DNA from: Muribaculaceae bacterium | GTDB lineage: Bacteria > Bacteroidota > Bacteroidia > Bacteroidales > Muribaculaceae | Assembly (NCBI GenBank): GCA_017443765.1 | Contig: JAFSYB010000032.1 | Span: forward strand, 1-55,333 | Length of the DNA stretch: 55,333 nt | Reading direction: 5' to 3' | In this document: positions 1 to 10,533 of the stretch, piece after piece | Layout: every line of letters starts with the position of its first letter | How positions within the stretch are numbered: position 1 is the stretch's first letter | Made by a program: the position numbers and the translations under genes | The notes under the pieces: model-generated | Seen by the model: only the letters and a program-made list of their open reading frames with translations | Told to the model about the DNA's origin: nothing | Databases searched by the model: none

Positions 1-1040
1 GTAACCTGTGCATGACCCCCGCGCTGATGGGCAATGTGGCCCTGTGGAAGCCTTCCACCACGGCCCTGCTGAGCAACTACTACCTGATGCAGCTCTACAA
101 GGAGGCCGGCCTGCCCGACGGTGTGGTGAACTTCCTGCCCGGCAGTGGCGCCCTCATTGGCGAGGTGGCCACCCAGTCGAAGCACTTCGCCGGCATCCAC
201 TTCACCGGCAGCACAGCCACCTTCAAGAGCCTGTGGAAGCAAGCGAGCATGAACGTGGACCAGTACATCTCCTACCCGCGCCTCGTGGGCGAGACGGGCG
301 GCAAGGACTTCATCTTTGTGCACCCCTCGGCCGACCCGAAGGCCGTGGCCACGGCAGCCTTCTGCGGTGCGTTTGAGTTCCAAGGGCAGAAGTGCTCGGC
401 AGCTTCACGCATGTACATCCCCAAGAGTATGTGGCCCGGCGTGCTGGCCGATGTCAAGCGCATGGCAGCCGAGGTGAAGATGGGCGACGTGAAAGACCCC
501 GCCAACTTCATCAACGCCGTCATCGACGAGGCTTCGTGGGAGAAGTGCAAGTCCTATATCGACTACGCCGCCCAGACTCCCGATGCACAAATTGTGGTCG
601 GCGGCAAGTGCGACAAGACCATCGGTTGGTTTGTCGAGCCCACGGTGATTGAAACCAGCAACCCGCACTTCAAGTCGATGGAAGAGGAAATCTTCGGCCC
701 GGTGCTCACCGTCTATCCCTACGACGACGACAAGGTGGAGGAGACCGTGAAGCTGTGCGACACGACCTCGCCCTACGGCCTCACGGGTGCCGTGTTCGGC
801 CGCTGCCGCATGGCTGTGGAGAGCATCACCGATGCCCTGTGCTATGCCGCCGGAAACTTCTACATCAACGACAAGCCCACCGGGGCCGTTGTGGGTATGC
901 AGCCCTTTGGCGGCGCTCGCGCCAGCGGCACCAACGACAAGGCCGGTGGCGAGTTCAACCTCATTCGCTGGGTCATTCCGCGCGTAATCAAGGAGACCCT
1001 CGTGTCACCCACCGACTACCGTTACACCTACCTGAAGTGA
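1..1040 (+). CDS. pruA: L-glutamate gamma-semialdehyde (P5C) dehydrogenase, 3' part
   Basis: Oxidises glutamate-gamma-semialdehyde (open form of 1-pyrroline-5-carboxylate) to glutamate with NAD+, the last step of proline and ornithine breakdown in the cytoplasm. The frame is open from the left edge (first full codon at base 3), so the N-terminal part lies outside the window. About 345 residues are present, roughly the C-terminal two thirds of the family. Visible ALDH features are the ALMGN and LWKPS motifs of the cofactor fold, the general-base Glu in GETGGKDF, the catalytic Cys in GQKCSA (codon 393-395), EEIFGPVL, and the late NFYINDKPTG and QPFGGARASGTNDK motifs that mark the P5CDH (ALDH4) subfamily. 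The order and spacing match mitochondrial ALDH4A1 closely. It ends at TGA 1038-1040. The partner enzyme that makes P5C from ornithine (rocD) is in the same window at 20.6 kb. Confidence 0.95.
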   Translation, partial: NLCMTPALMGNVALWKPSTTALLSNYYLMQLYKEAGLPDGVVNFLPGSGALIGEVATQSKHFAGIHFTGSTATFKSLWKQASMNVDQYISYPRLVGETGGKDFIFVHPSADPKAVATAAFCGAFEFQGQKCSAASRMYIPKSMWPGVLADVKRMAAEVKMGDVKDPANFINAVIDEASWEKCKSYIDYAAQTPDAQIVVGGKCDKTIGWFVEPTVIETSNPHFKSMEEEIFGPVLTVYPYDDDKVEETVKLCDTTSPYGLTGAVFGRCRMAVESITDALCYAAGNFYINDKPTGAVVGMQPFGGARASGTNDKAGGEFNLIRWVIPRVIKETLVSPTDYRYTYLK

Positions 1041-1134
1041 TTCGCGATCTCTCCCGGATAATCCACTTATCGAGTTTTAAGACTAAAAGGAGATAAAAAC
1101 ATAATCCGAGTATCGTAAGTACGTCAAAATTCAG

Positions 1135-1167
1135 GACACCCGCAAAACACACAGTTTTGCGGGTGTC
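1135..1167. terminator. Perfect hairpin between convergent genes
   Basis: A 14-bp perfect inverted repeat (arms 1135-1148 and 1154-1167) encloses a 5-nt loop, between the 3' ends of pruA (+) and the secreted protein gene at 1305 (-). There is no long U tract on either side, so termination is inferred from position and stem strength. Confidence 0.65.
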
Positions 1168-1304
1168 GTCTTGGTCAAAGAGCCCCGGTGCCTCGAAGAG
1201 GAACTTCAATCGGCAGCATAGGCGATGGTGGTGAGGGCGTTCTCCTCGGCGGCAAAGTGAAGTCGCCGTTAACAAGATGCCGGCTCCTGTGCAGGGAGAC
1301 CTTG

Positions 1305-2402
1305 TCACTTGCTGAGTTCCTTTTCGAAGAGCTTGTCGATTTGCGCCTGGATGTTGGGGTCGAGCGGCGGAATGTTGTGGGCGTGTTCGAAGCGGCGCAG
1401 TTCATTTATCTCCATGTCAACCTTGTTGTCCTTGCGCAGCTGCTTGTACTCCTTTTTGTCGATATAGTCGCGGCTGGTGGTATAGGTTTGCAGCAGAATC
1501 ATGTACTCCCCTCCTGAGTGGGTGTGTGTGCTCGAGACCTGAAGCTGGCGCATTACAAAGTCGTCGAAACGCGAGCGCCCCTGCTCGTCGATGCGGTACA
1601 CCTCGTAGAACGCCTCGTCTTTTTGCTTCTCTTCGTCTCTCGGTTTCACCTTTTTCCCCTTGGCAAGAGCTTCGGCTTTCTTGCGATGGTCATGGTAAGC
1701 CCACATGTTAAACGATGTGGTGCGCAGGCCGGCCTCCGAGTCGGTGTCGATGTATCCCAGCGTGCTGATGCTGTCGCTCACTATCACGCGGCCCGCCGAG
1801 TCGGTGCTGAACGTCAGTTCGCCCTTTTGTTCGTTGGCGAGAAGCTTTTGGTAGGTCGATGTCTCCCTCAACTGTCCCCAGCCGTCGATGGCACGCCCGG
1901 CGATGGTGCTGATAAGGAATCGCAACAACCCGTTGCTGCCCTTGGCCAGGCTGCGCGTCTTGCACGACACTTTCTTTTTGGCAAACTCGTAGGTGTTGTC
2001 AATCACTCCGCCACGGAAATATAGCGGCCCCTCATCGTCGAAGTATATCAATCGGTAGTACGTCTGCACGTAGGCGAGTTCCTTAGGCTTGACCTCCACG
2101 TCGGGCAGGCCAAACTCCACGTCCTCAAGAGTGACGCGACTGTCGGTGATGTCGGCCAGCCTCACGGTGCGTGGTTGGAAGGCAACATGGGTGAACACCA
2201 GGGTGGCTGCTCCCTTGGCGTCGGCCAGCCAGCCATCGACATCGGTGGAGCCGATGAGCACGCCGCGCTCGTTGGTCACGCACACATAGGCCACGGGCAG
2301 GCCGTCGGTGTCCACCACTTGCAGACGCTGACCATGAGCCAGCAACGAGGCCGCAACCAGCGCGAATGTCACAAACAGGCGGATTGTGGATTGATAATGC
2401 AT
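1305..2402 (-). CDS. Secreted protein with CarboxypepD_reg-like N-terminal domain
   Basis: 365 residues. It begins with an export signal (hydrophobic stretch FVTFALVAASLLAHG, cleavage near residue 24). The next ~75 residues have the pattern of a carboxypeptidase-regulatory-like beta-sandwich: VVDTDGLPVAYVCV, then GVLIGSTDVDGW, then LVFTHVAFQPRTV, the same module found in front of SusC-type receptors. The rest (about 100-365) is a mixed alpha/beta region ending in a charged helical segment and fits no family I can name. Related stand-alone proteins are common in Bacteroidales and are usually annotated only by the N-terminal domain. It probably sits in the periplasm or on the outer membrane. 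No enzyme motif is visible and no neighbour on the same strand suggests a role. Confidence 0.75.
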   Translation of the reverse strand: MHYQSTIRLFVTFALVAASLLAHGQRLQVVDTDGLPVAYVCVTNERGVLIGSTDVDGWLADAKGAATLVFTHVAFQPRTVRLADITDSRVTLEDVEFGLPDVEVKPKELAYVQTYYRLIYFDDEGPLYFRGGVIDNTYEFAKKKVSCKTRSLAKGSNGLLRFLISTIAGRAIDGWGQLRETSTYQKLLANEQKGELTFSTDSAGRVIVSDSISTLGYIDTDSEAGLRTTSFNMWAYHDHRKKAEALAKGKKVKPRDEEKQKDEAFYEVYRIDEQGRSRFDDFVMRQLQVSSTHTHSGGEYMILLQTYTTSRDYIDKKEYKQLRKDNKVDMEINELRRFEHAHNIPPLDPNIQAQIDKLFEKELSK

Positions 2403-2541
2403 AATTGTCTATGATTTAGCTGATAAAAATACACATGATAATCTAACCTGCAAATATCGGCATTTTTTTTGAAATAGTAGCCACCGATGTCGAAAAAAGA
2501 GTGAACGGACATTAAATCGCCCTACATCTGCGCGGCATATC

Positions 2542-2572
2542 TGCGCAGTCGGAATAAAATTTCGACTGCGCA
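2542..2572. repeat. 10-bp inverted repeat upstream of the tRNA promoter
   Basis: Arms 2542-2551 and 2563-2572 (tgcgcagtcg / cgactgcgca) are perfectly complementary around an 11-nt AT-rich centre. It ends 24 nt before the -7 box of the tRNA promoter, so it overlaps where a -33 element would be. It could be a protein-binding site or a small hairpin. The role is unknown. Confidence 0.5.
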
Positions 2573-2595
2573 AAAAGGCTGCGCACTCCGCATTG

Positions 2596-2603
2596 TAACT
2601 TTG
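2596..2603 (+). promoter_or_regulatory. -7 box of the tRNA-Lys promoter
   Basis: TAACTTTG matches the Bacteroides -7 consensus TAnnTTTG exactly. It places the transcription start near 2610, about 40 nt before the tRNA. I see no good TTTG/TTG -33 element at the expected distance. Confidence 0.6.
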
Positions 2604-2650
2604 CACCGTCAATCGCGATTCCACGTCGGCTGGCGTGGGTGAACGCGCAA

Positions 2651-2722
2651 GGCTTCGTGGCTGAATGGCAAAGCAGCTGGCTCTTACCCAGCGGATTGGG
2701 GGTTCGATTCCCTCCAGAGCCA
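2651..2722 (+). tRNA. tRNA-Lys (anticodon CTT)
   Basis: A 72-nt cloverleaf can be folded by eye. The acceptor stem is GGCTTCG/CAGAGCC with one C6-A67 mismatch and one T-G pair. The D arm is GCT...AGC with the GG pair in its loop. The anticodon stem is GCTGG/CCAGC with loop CTCTTAC, giving anticodon CTT at 2683-2685, a 5-nt variable loop, and a T arm of GGGGG-TTCGATT-CCCTC. The discriminator base is A. The 3' CCA is not encoded and must be added after transcription. CTT reads the Lys codon AAG, which is heavily used in the genes of this GC-rich window. Confidence 0.88.
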
Positions 2723-2728
2723 CATGGT

Positions 2729-2822
2729 GCCGCCGGCGCAGTAGTCAGGGACTATAGAACATACCTATTATTCTCGTTGCTGCAAAAAAATCTTTCATGT
2801 CCTGACTGCAGTCGCCGGTGGC
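2729..2822 (+). other. Long imperfect hairpin directly downstream of the tRNA
   Basis: Seven nt after the tRNA, arms 2729-2752 and 2799-2822 can pair: ten pairs (GCCGCCGGCG with CGCCGGTGGC, one wobble), a small internal loop, then GTCAGG/CCTGAC, closing a ~46-nt apical region. The outer stem is followed by a T-rich stretch (ttcttttgg), so it may be the tRNA terminator or a small structured RNA processed from the tRNA transcript. Apart from this and the hairpin at 3028-3070, I see no gene in the 467-bp gap 2723-3189. Confidence 0.5.
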
Positions 2823-3027
2823 TTCTTTTGGTTCTGTAACGATTTGTGTGGGTAACTGATACTCAATGCGAATTGCATGAATCAGGGCAAATTTAAGTGA
2901 CACCCGCAAAATCCTGTGTATCTATGTCGGCGCGGTTGTGCGATAGCCGAGCGCGGTGCCGCCGCACCTGCGACGCTTAGTAGACCATCTTCGGCCCTCT
3001 TCGAGGCCCACCGCAGGACACATTAAT

Positions 3028-3070
3028 AACCCCGCGGCACTCGCGTCGAAGATGCGTGTGCCGCGGGGTT
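3028..3070. terminator. GC-rich bidirectional-looking terminator
   Basis: A 13-bp perfect stem (3028-3040 with 3058-3070, core cccgcggcac/gtgccgcggg) is followed on the plus strand by ttttatt and on the minus strand by ttattaat. It lies beyond the stop of the minus-strand aminotransferase gene (3190) and downstream of the plus-strand tRNA unit, so it can serve either. Confidence 0.75.
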
Positions 3071-3189
3071 TTATTCACTTTGAGGCTCCCGGCCTCATGC
3101 CGACCTACGGCCGATATACTTTTGTTCTTTTGTCTATATCCTGCCACTTTTTTACAGTGAACACATTTATAGCGCTCAAAGAAACCTTG

Positions 3190-4386
3190 TTAGGCGAGCT
3201 TGGCGAGTGCCTCGGCAATGCGTCGTGCCGCCTCGCGAATGTTGTCGTCGCTGGTGGCGTAGCTCAGGCGCAAGTATCCCGGACAGCAGAAAGCATCGCC
3301 GGCCACGGTGGCCACATGGGCCTCGTTGAGCAAATACATAGCCAAGTCGCCGGCATCGTTAATCACGGTGTCGCCGGCACGGCGGCCAAAGAACGCACTC
3401 ACTTCGGGGAAGAGGTAGAAAGCCCCGTCGGGCACATTGACGCGCATACCCGGAATTTCCCTGAACAGGCTCACAATCAGGTTGCGGCGCCGCTCAAAGG
3501 CTACCCGCATGTCCTCCACACACTGCTGAGAGCCCCGGTAGGCGGCCTCGGCGGCCTTTTGCGCTATCGACGAGGCACCGCTGGTGTACTGCCCCTGGAG
3601 TTTGGTCACGGCCTTGGCAAGCCACAGCGGGGCGGCGAGGTAGCCAATGCGCCAACCTGTCATGGCGTAGGCTTTCGACACACCATTGATGATGCACACG
3701 CGGTCGCGGATGGCTGCGAACTGCGCCAGCGATTCGTGGCCGCCAATGTAGTTGATGTGCTCGTAAATCTCGTCGGCGATAATCATCACCTGTTCGTGGC
3801 GGGCCAGCACGTCGGCCAGCCCTTGCAGCTCGGCACGGTTGTAGATGCTGCCCGAGGGATTCGACGGCGAACACAAGATGATGAGCCGTGTGCGTGGCGT
3901 GATGGCCTGCTCCAGCTGTGCGGGGGTGATTTTGAAGTTCTGGTCGAGCGTGGCCGGCACAAGCACGCTGCGGCCGCCGGCCAGGTTCACCATCTGCACA
4001 TAGCTCACCCAGGCGGGCGTGGGGATGATGACCTCGTCGCCGGGGTTCACCAGGGTCATCACGGCGTTGCACAACGCGTGCTTGGCACCATTGCCCACCA
4101 CAATTTGGTCGGGCGTGTAGTCGAGGTTGTTCTCGCGTTTCAGCTTCTCGACGATGGCCTGGCGCAGCGACGGGTAGCCCGGCACGGGCGAGTAGAACGA
4201 GTAGTTGTCGTCCACCGCCTGGCGCGCGGCGGCCTTGATGTGGTCGGGGGTGAAGAAATCGGGCTCGCCCACCGAGAGGTTAATCACGTCCACGCCCTGC
4301 GCCTTGAGCTCGGTGCTCTTTTGCGACATGGCCAGCGTGGCACTCGGAGCCAGCGCCTGAATACGGTCAGAAATCGGGTTGCTCAT
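3190..4386 (-). CDS. aspC: PLP-dependent aspartate aminotransferase (class I, fold type I)
   Basis: 398 residues, the usual length for bacterial subgroup-1b aspartate aminotransferases, which move an amino group from aspartate to 2-oxoglutarate. Visible features: INLSVGEPDF near residues 35-44; YSPVPGYPSLR (67-75), which binds the PLP ring region; SPSNPSG with Asn176; IIADEIYEH with Asp205 contacting the pyridine nitrogen; the Schiff-base Lys238 in GVSKAYAMTGWRIGY; and a late Arg in YLRLSYA for the substrate carboxylate. The frame runs 24 codons further upstream, but I chose the ATG at 4384-4386. It gives the canonical MSNPISDRIQ start, and the consensus promoter (4422-4451) lies inside the longer version. 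Substrate preference among aspartate-like amino acids cannot be read from sequence alone. Confidence 0.92.
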   Translation of the reverse strand: MSNPISDRIQALAPSATLAMSQKSTELKAQGVDVINLSVGEPDFFTPDHIKAAARQAVDDNYSFYSPVPGYPSLRQAIVEKLKRENNLDYTPDQIVVGNGAKHALCNAVMTLVNPGDEVIIPTPAWVSYVQMVNLAGGRSVLVPATLDQNFKITPAQLEQAITPRTRLIILCSPSNPSGSIYNRAELQGLADVLARHEQVMIIADEIYEHINYIGGHESLAQFAAIRDRVCIINGVSKAYAMTGWRIGYLAAPLWLAKAVTKLQGQYTSGASSIAQKAAEAAYRGSQQCVEDMRVAFERRRNLIVSLFREIPGMRVNVPDGAFYLFPEVSAFFGRRAGDTVINDAGDLAMYLLNEAHVATVAGDAFCCPGYLRLSYATSDDNIREAARRIAEALAKLA

Positions 4387-4421
4387 AATGATAGTTAAAA
4401 GGTCAATTGGTTTTGAAACTG

Positions 4422-4451
4422 CAAAGTTACATAATAATGCACAATGCACAA
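4422..4451 (-). promoter_or_regulatory. Promoter of the aspartate aminotransferase gene
   Basis: Read on the minus strand: TTG (4449-4451), 19-nt spacer, TAACTTTG (4422-4429), an exact -7 consensus. The predicted start is near 4415, giving a leader of about 29 nt. The -33 TTG falls inside the heptamer repeat array. Confidence 0.75.
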
Positions 4452-4579
4452 TGCGCAATGCGCAATTATTTGCGAGAATCTGCCCGCAATGGGGATTCCC
4501 AGGGTCTCCATCTGCTCGCTTGCCGTTTGCTTTTGACCGATGAACTGAATAAAATGCTCATTGCGCATTGTGCTTTGCG
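4435..4579. repeat. Two inverted arrays of 7-bp repeats between aspC and valS
   Basis: About four copies of caatgcR (4435-4462) are mirrored by about three inverted copies of the type cattgYg (4559-4579), 96 bp apart. The 14-mer gcacaatgcgcaat and its exact reverse complement occur in the two arrays. The 13-mer gcgcaattatttg follows each array as a direct repeat. The arrays overlap the -33 elements of both divergent promoters. Confidence 0.75.
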
Positions 4580-4597
4580 CAATTATTTGTAATTTTG
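4568..4597 (+). promoter_or_regulatory. Promoter of valS
   Basis: TTG (4568-4570), 19-nt spacer, TAATTTTG (4590-4597). Predicted start near 4604, about 23 nt before the valS ATG. The -33 element lies in the second heptamer array. Confidence 0.75.
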
Positions 4598-4626
4598 CAG
4601 TTTGGTAATAAACTTGATAACGATAT

Positions 4627-7323
<2,697 letters not shown>

Positions 7324-7400
7324 ACCCTGCGTGAATCACCGCAGGACGCTATAACGACGGTCAATTGTCGTTTGTATACCCCATTCTTGGGCGTAAAACA

Positions 7401-7437
7401 ACAGAGGGCAACCCTCCTCCTGGGGGTTGCCCTCTGT
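7401..7437. terminator. Terminator between valS and the convergent secreted-protein gene
   Basis: A 14-bp perfect stem (7401-7414 with 7424-7437, core agagggcaaccc) with a 9-nt loop. It is flanked by gttgttg on the plus strand and by tgttttacg on the minus strand, between two converging 3' ends. Confidence 0.75.
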
Positions 7438-7467
7438 GTTGTTGCAAAGGATTGCAGTGACGTTGTC

Positions 7468-9021
7468 TCAATCCTTGCCGAGCATGATGTTGATGACGAT
7501 GTTCATGTCGTCCACATCCACGTTGCCGTCGTTGTTAATGTCGGCGGCAGCGGTCTTCTCGGTCTTGGACAGCATCATGTTGATAATCAGGTTCAGGTCG
7601 TCGACATCGACAATGTTGTCGCAGTTGAGGTCGCCGCGAGTGACTTCGGCGCCGCTGCCAAAGGCGAACGTCACACGGTAGTTCTCGCCGTCGTTGTTCA
7701 GGTAGTATTGCTGGCCGCCGGCTTCGCCCTCGACCCAGAAATACAGGTTATAGACCTGGCCATTCTTGAGCATGGTGGCGTCGAGCAGCTCGGTCGGCTC
7801 TTCGGTGCTCCAGTTGCCATAGTCGTCGAGCTGGGTGGAGATGAATTTGCCGTAAATGTCGTTGCCATTCACATCACACACTTTGCACCCCAGTCCCAGC
7901 GTGCTGAAGTTGCCCTCGGCAAAGATGAACGCCTCGTCGATGGTCAATGAAGTCAGTGCCTCGCCGCCGGTCAAGTCCACCGGCTCAAACGCATTGCCTG
8001 CCTCCAACCAAAGGTCCTGCTGCTCGCCCGGTGTGAGCGTGACAAGCATGCTCAGTCCTTGAATATCGGGGTCGGCAGGTTCGTTGATTGAGAAGTAGAA
8101 CACGCAGTTGTCGTTGTAGCGGTCGCCATCTTTTCCAAAGAAGTAATAATGGCCGTTATCGTCGATGAGCTGGTACATGATGCGGAGCACATAGTTGCCG
8201 GGAGCAAGGTCGCGGGTGATGAGCCGCTGCTCGTTGCATGAGCTGCGGTGGGTGTTCTTGCGGGCACTCACGAGTGTGTTCAGCTCGTTGCACTCGATGG
8301 TGTTCCAGTTGCCACCGTTTTCACCCTCGGGATAAATCATATACTGCAGCGAGGCGCTGGTGATGTTGGTACCCTCGGCCAGGTCGTAGTAGATGCTGAA
8401 ATAGTTCACGGCCAGCTGGTTCACGCCGCCGGGCATGGTCGTGTTGTCGCGGGTGCCGTCGCCGTTGTAACGGTACTCCATGTAGTCGCCCGTGTAGAGT
8501 GTGATTGTTGCCGTGCCGGTGGTGAGCCAGTGCACGGCATTCTCACCGTTGCCCAGGGCAAACATCACCTTGTAGTTCTCGCCGCCGTTGTTGAGCAGCA
8601 GCTGGGTGCCGCCATCGTCGGCCTTGGCGTACAGCTCCAGCACATACTCGCCTGCGCCGCCGGCCACCTCCACCAGGTCCTGGTTAAGCTCAATGCTCCA
8701 GATGCCGTTGCTCCCCTTGGTCAGCGGGAAATCCATCCAGTTCTCGGCTTGTGCCGACTGGCCTTGCTTGTACATGGCTACCGCGAGTGTCACGTTGCTC
8801 ACATCACCGGTAATCATGGTTTCAAACGACTTCACCACCAGCGACGATGCCTGGCCCATACTGGTGTAGTCGGCCACCTCAAAGCCGCTTGGGGGCAGCT
8901 CGAAACCCATCTCGCCATCGGGGGTGGCCATAATGATTTTGCCGCCCACAAACTCCGCGGCACTTACTTGCGCAGCAACCAGCAGTGCCGCCAAAAGAAT
9001 GATTGTCTTGATTGTTTTCAT
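7468..9021 (-). CDS. Secreted multi-module protein with C-terminal dockerin-like domain
   Basis: 517 residues. A signal peptide (TIILLAALLVAAQVSA, cleavage near 22) leads into what looks like three divergent copies of a ~150-residue beta-rich module. Each copy ends in a similar string of aromatic and Gly residues, such as YVLELYAKADDGG, YVLRIMYQLIDDNG and YNLYFWVEGEAGG. Copies 1 and 3 continue with LNN.GENY.V.FA.G. The last ~55 residues (bases 7471-7638) carry two EF-hand-like calcium loops, DLNCDNIVDVDDLN and DINNDGNVDVDDMN, each followed by LIINMML/IVINIML, which is the type I dockerin pattern. No catalytic motif is visible. It is probably cell-surface or secreted, with the dockerin-like tail acting as an attachment or calcium-stabilised module. 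The family is not one I can name. Confidence 0.75.
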   Translation of the reverse strand: MKTIKTIILLAALLVAAQVSAAEFVGGKIIMATPDGEMGFELPPSGFEVADYTSMGQASSLVVKSFETMITGDVSNVTLAVAMYKQGQSAQAENWMDFPLTKGSNGIWSIELNQDLVEVAGGAGEYVLELYAKADDGGTQLLLNNGGENYKVMFALGNGENAVHWLTTGTATITLYTGDYMEYRYNGDGTRDNTTMPGGVNQLAVNYFSIYYDLAEGTNITSASLQYMIYPEGENGGNWNTIECNELNTLVSARKNTHRSSCNEQRLITRDLAPGNYVLRIMYQLIDDNGHYYFFGKDGDRYNDNCVFYFSINEPADPDIQGLSMLVTLTPGEQQDLWLEAGNAFEPVDLTGGEALTSLTIDEAFIFAEGNFSTLGLGCKVCDVNGNDIYGKFISTQLDDYGNWSTEEPTELLDATMLKNGQVYNLYFWVEGEAGGQQYYLNNDGENYRVTFAFGSGAEVTRGDLNCDNIVDVDDLNLIINMMLSKTEKTAAADINNDGNVDVDDMNIVINIMLGKD

Positions 9022-9110
9022 AAAACTTTTATAGTTAAAGGGTTAGTCTCGTTTTGTTTTAAATTGGCTATGGTGCAGTTGCCGAGCATCATGGGCAACG
9101 TAACTGACCG

Positions 9111-9118
9111 CAAAGATA
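9111..9118 (-). promoter_or_regulatory. -7 box for the dockerin-tailed secreted protein
   Basis: Minus-strand TATCTTTG matches TAnnTTTG and lies 90 nt before the start codon. No clear -33 element is present. Confidence 0.5.
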
Positions 9119-9228
9119 GTGTTTTTTCTACCTAAACTATCAGTCGTCCTTGAGATTTAATATTATTTAACTATCTGCATTGTCCTGGTAGTAGCGTTGA
9201 GGGGGCAATGGTGGTGTTGGCGCGACCA

Positions 9229-10452
9229 TCAAGCGGCCAGACGCCGGCGCATGATGAGCGTGGTGACCAGCGAGGTCACGGCTCCGATGGCTGCCACAAG
9301 CAGGGCAACCACAAGCAGGTCGGTCCACACCACGGCCACGGGGTAGGCATGGACAATCATGTTGGCTGGGTCGCCTCCGAGCTTGAGCCAGCCAAAGTGC
9401 TGCTGCCCCATGCAGAGCAGCACACCAAGCGTGATGCCCAGCACGGCTCCTGCCAGCGCAATGAGCCACCCCACGACAACGAAGATGCGTGTGAGCTGGC
9501 TATTGGTGGCTCCCAGGTTGCGCAGCGTGGCGATGCTCTCGTCCTTCTCGATGATGAGCAGCGACAAGGTGCTCACCACATTGAACGTGGCGATAACCAT
9601 GATGAAAGCCATCAGCAGGAAGGCCATCCATTTCTCGATGTTCACCATGCGGTAGGCCTCGGCCTGCTGCATGAGCCGGTTTTTGATGGTGTAGCTGCTG
9701 CCCAATTGTTGCCGCAGCCGGGCCATCACCTGGGCTTCGTCGGCTCCGGCAGCCAGGCGAAGCTCCACGGCAGTTGCCTCACGGTCGTAGTCCAGCAACC
9801 GCCGGGCCATGGCTATCGGCACATATATCAGGTCGTTGTCGTAGGCATTCTGCTGGAGTTGGAATATACCCGACACAAAGAGTGAGTCGGCTGTGAATGC
9901 GCCCATGGGATTGGCCAGGTTCACGTGTCCCTGGCGTTGTGGGGCGTAGAGCTTGAGCATCACCGGGTATTCGGGTCGCACGTGCAGGCGCAGGGCGGGT
10001 CCCACACCCACCACGGCGTAGGCGGTTATGGGGTCTTGCAGCATCCACTGGCCATCGACAATCACGCTGTCAACATCGGTGAGGCGGTTGTAGTCTTTAG
10101 GCACGCCCTTGATGCGCACGGGCATTTGGTATTCGGCAAAGATTGCCAGTGCGTTGTCGCTCACCACAGGCTGGGCGAGTTCCACGCCAGGCACGGCGCG
10201 TGCCACGGCAAGCACGCTGTCGGCATCGGCAATGGTCTTGCCCAGCGTGGCTGTGATTGACACTTGTGGGTCGAGGATTGCCAAACGGCTCATAATCAAG
10301 CCGCGGAAGCCGTTGAACACACTCAGCACGCACACCAGGGCTGCTGTGGTTATCACCACTCCCAGCACCGAGATGATGGAGATGATGTTCACCGCATTGT
10401 GGGTCTTTCGCGACACCAGGTAGCGCAGGGCGATTTTGAATAGAACTCCCAT
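9229..10452 (-). CDS. FtsX/LolE-type ABC transporter permease
   Basis: 407 residues from the ATG at 10450-10452. The frame continues 14 codons upstream, but MGVLFKIALRYLVSRK is the conserved N-terminus of this family. The layout is one TM helix near 20-46 (IISIISVLGVVITTAALVC), a large periplasmic domain of about 200 residues (MacB_PCD-like), then three TM helices (FLLMAFIMVIATFNVVSTLSL, IFVVVGWLIALAGAVLGITL, LLVVALLVAAIGAV), the topology of LolC/LolE. These permeases work with a LolD-type ATPase to extract lipoproteins from the inner membrane. Bacteroidales usually carry one such protein next to rbfA, as here. No ATPase gene is adjacent, so the LolD partner must be elsewhere. It is the last gene of the rbfA cluster, 81 bp downstream of rbfA. 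Confidence 0.88.
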   Translation of the reverse strand: MGVLFKIALRYLVSRKTHNAVNIISIISVLGVVITTAALVCVLSVFNGFRGLIMSRLAILDPQVSITATLGKTIADADSVLAVARAVPGVELAQPVVSDNALAIFAEYQMPVRIKGVPKDYNRLTDVDSVIVDGQWMLQDPITAYAVVGVGPALRLHVRPEYPVMLKLYAPQRQGHVNLANPMGAFTADSLFVSGIFQLQQNAYDNDLIYVPIAMARRLLDYDREATAVELRLAAGADEAQVMARLRQQLGSSYTIKNRLMQQAEAYRMVNIEKWMAFLLMAFIMVIATFNVVSTLSLLIIEKDESIATLRNLGATNSQLTRIFVVVGWLIALAGAVLGITLGVLLCMGQQHFGWLKLGGDPANMIVHAYPVAVVWTDLLVVALLVAAIGAVTSLVTTLIMRRRLAA

Positions 10453-10533
10453 ATTCCCTTGCTGAGGGCTGGCGGCAACAGCGTTGCCGCGCATAGGATA
10501 AGGTTAGCCGTTGATGATTAGTTGGTTCTCTCG

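Noticed and set aside
2409..2723. 104-codon frame starting MALEGIEPPIRW on the minus strand
   Set aside because: Its N-terminus is the reverse complement of the tRNA-Lys gene, a well-known annotation artefact.
2639..2839. 66-codon frame reading through the tRNA on the plus strand
   Set aside because: It translates the tRNA and the hairpin downstream. No protein signature.
2956..4398. 480-codon frame on the plus strand
   Set aside because: Antisense to the aminotransferase gene, which carries the PLP lysine and other active-site residues.
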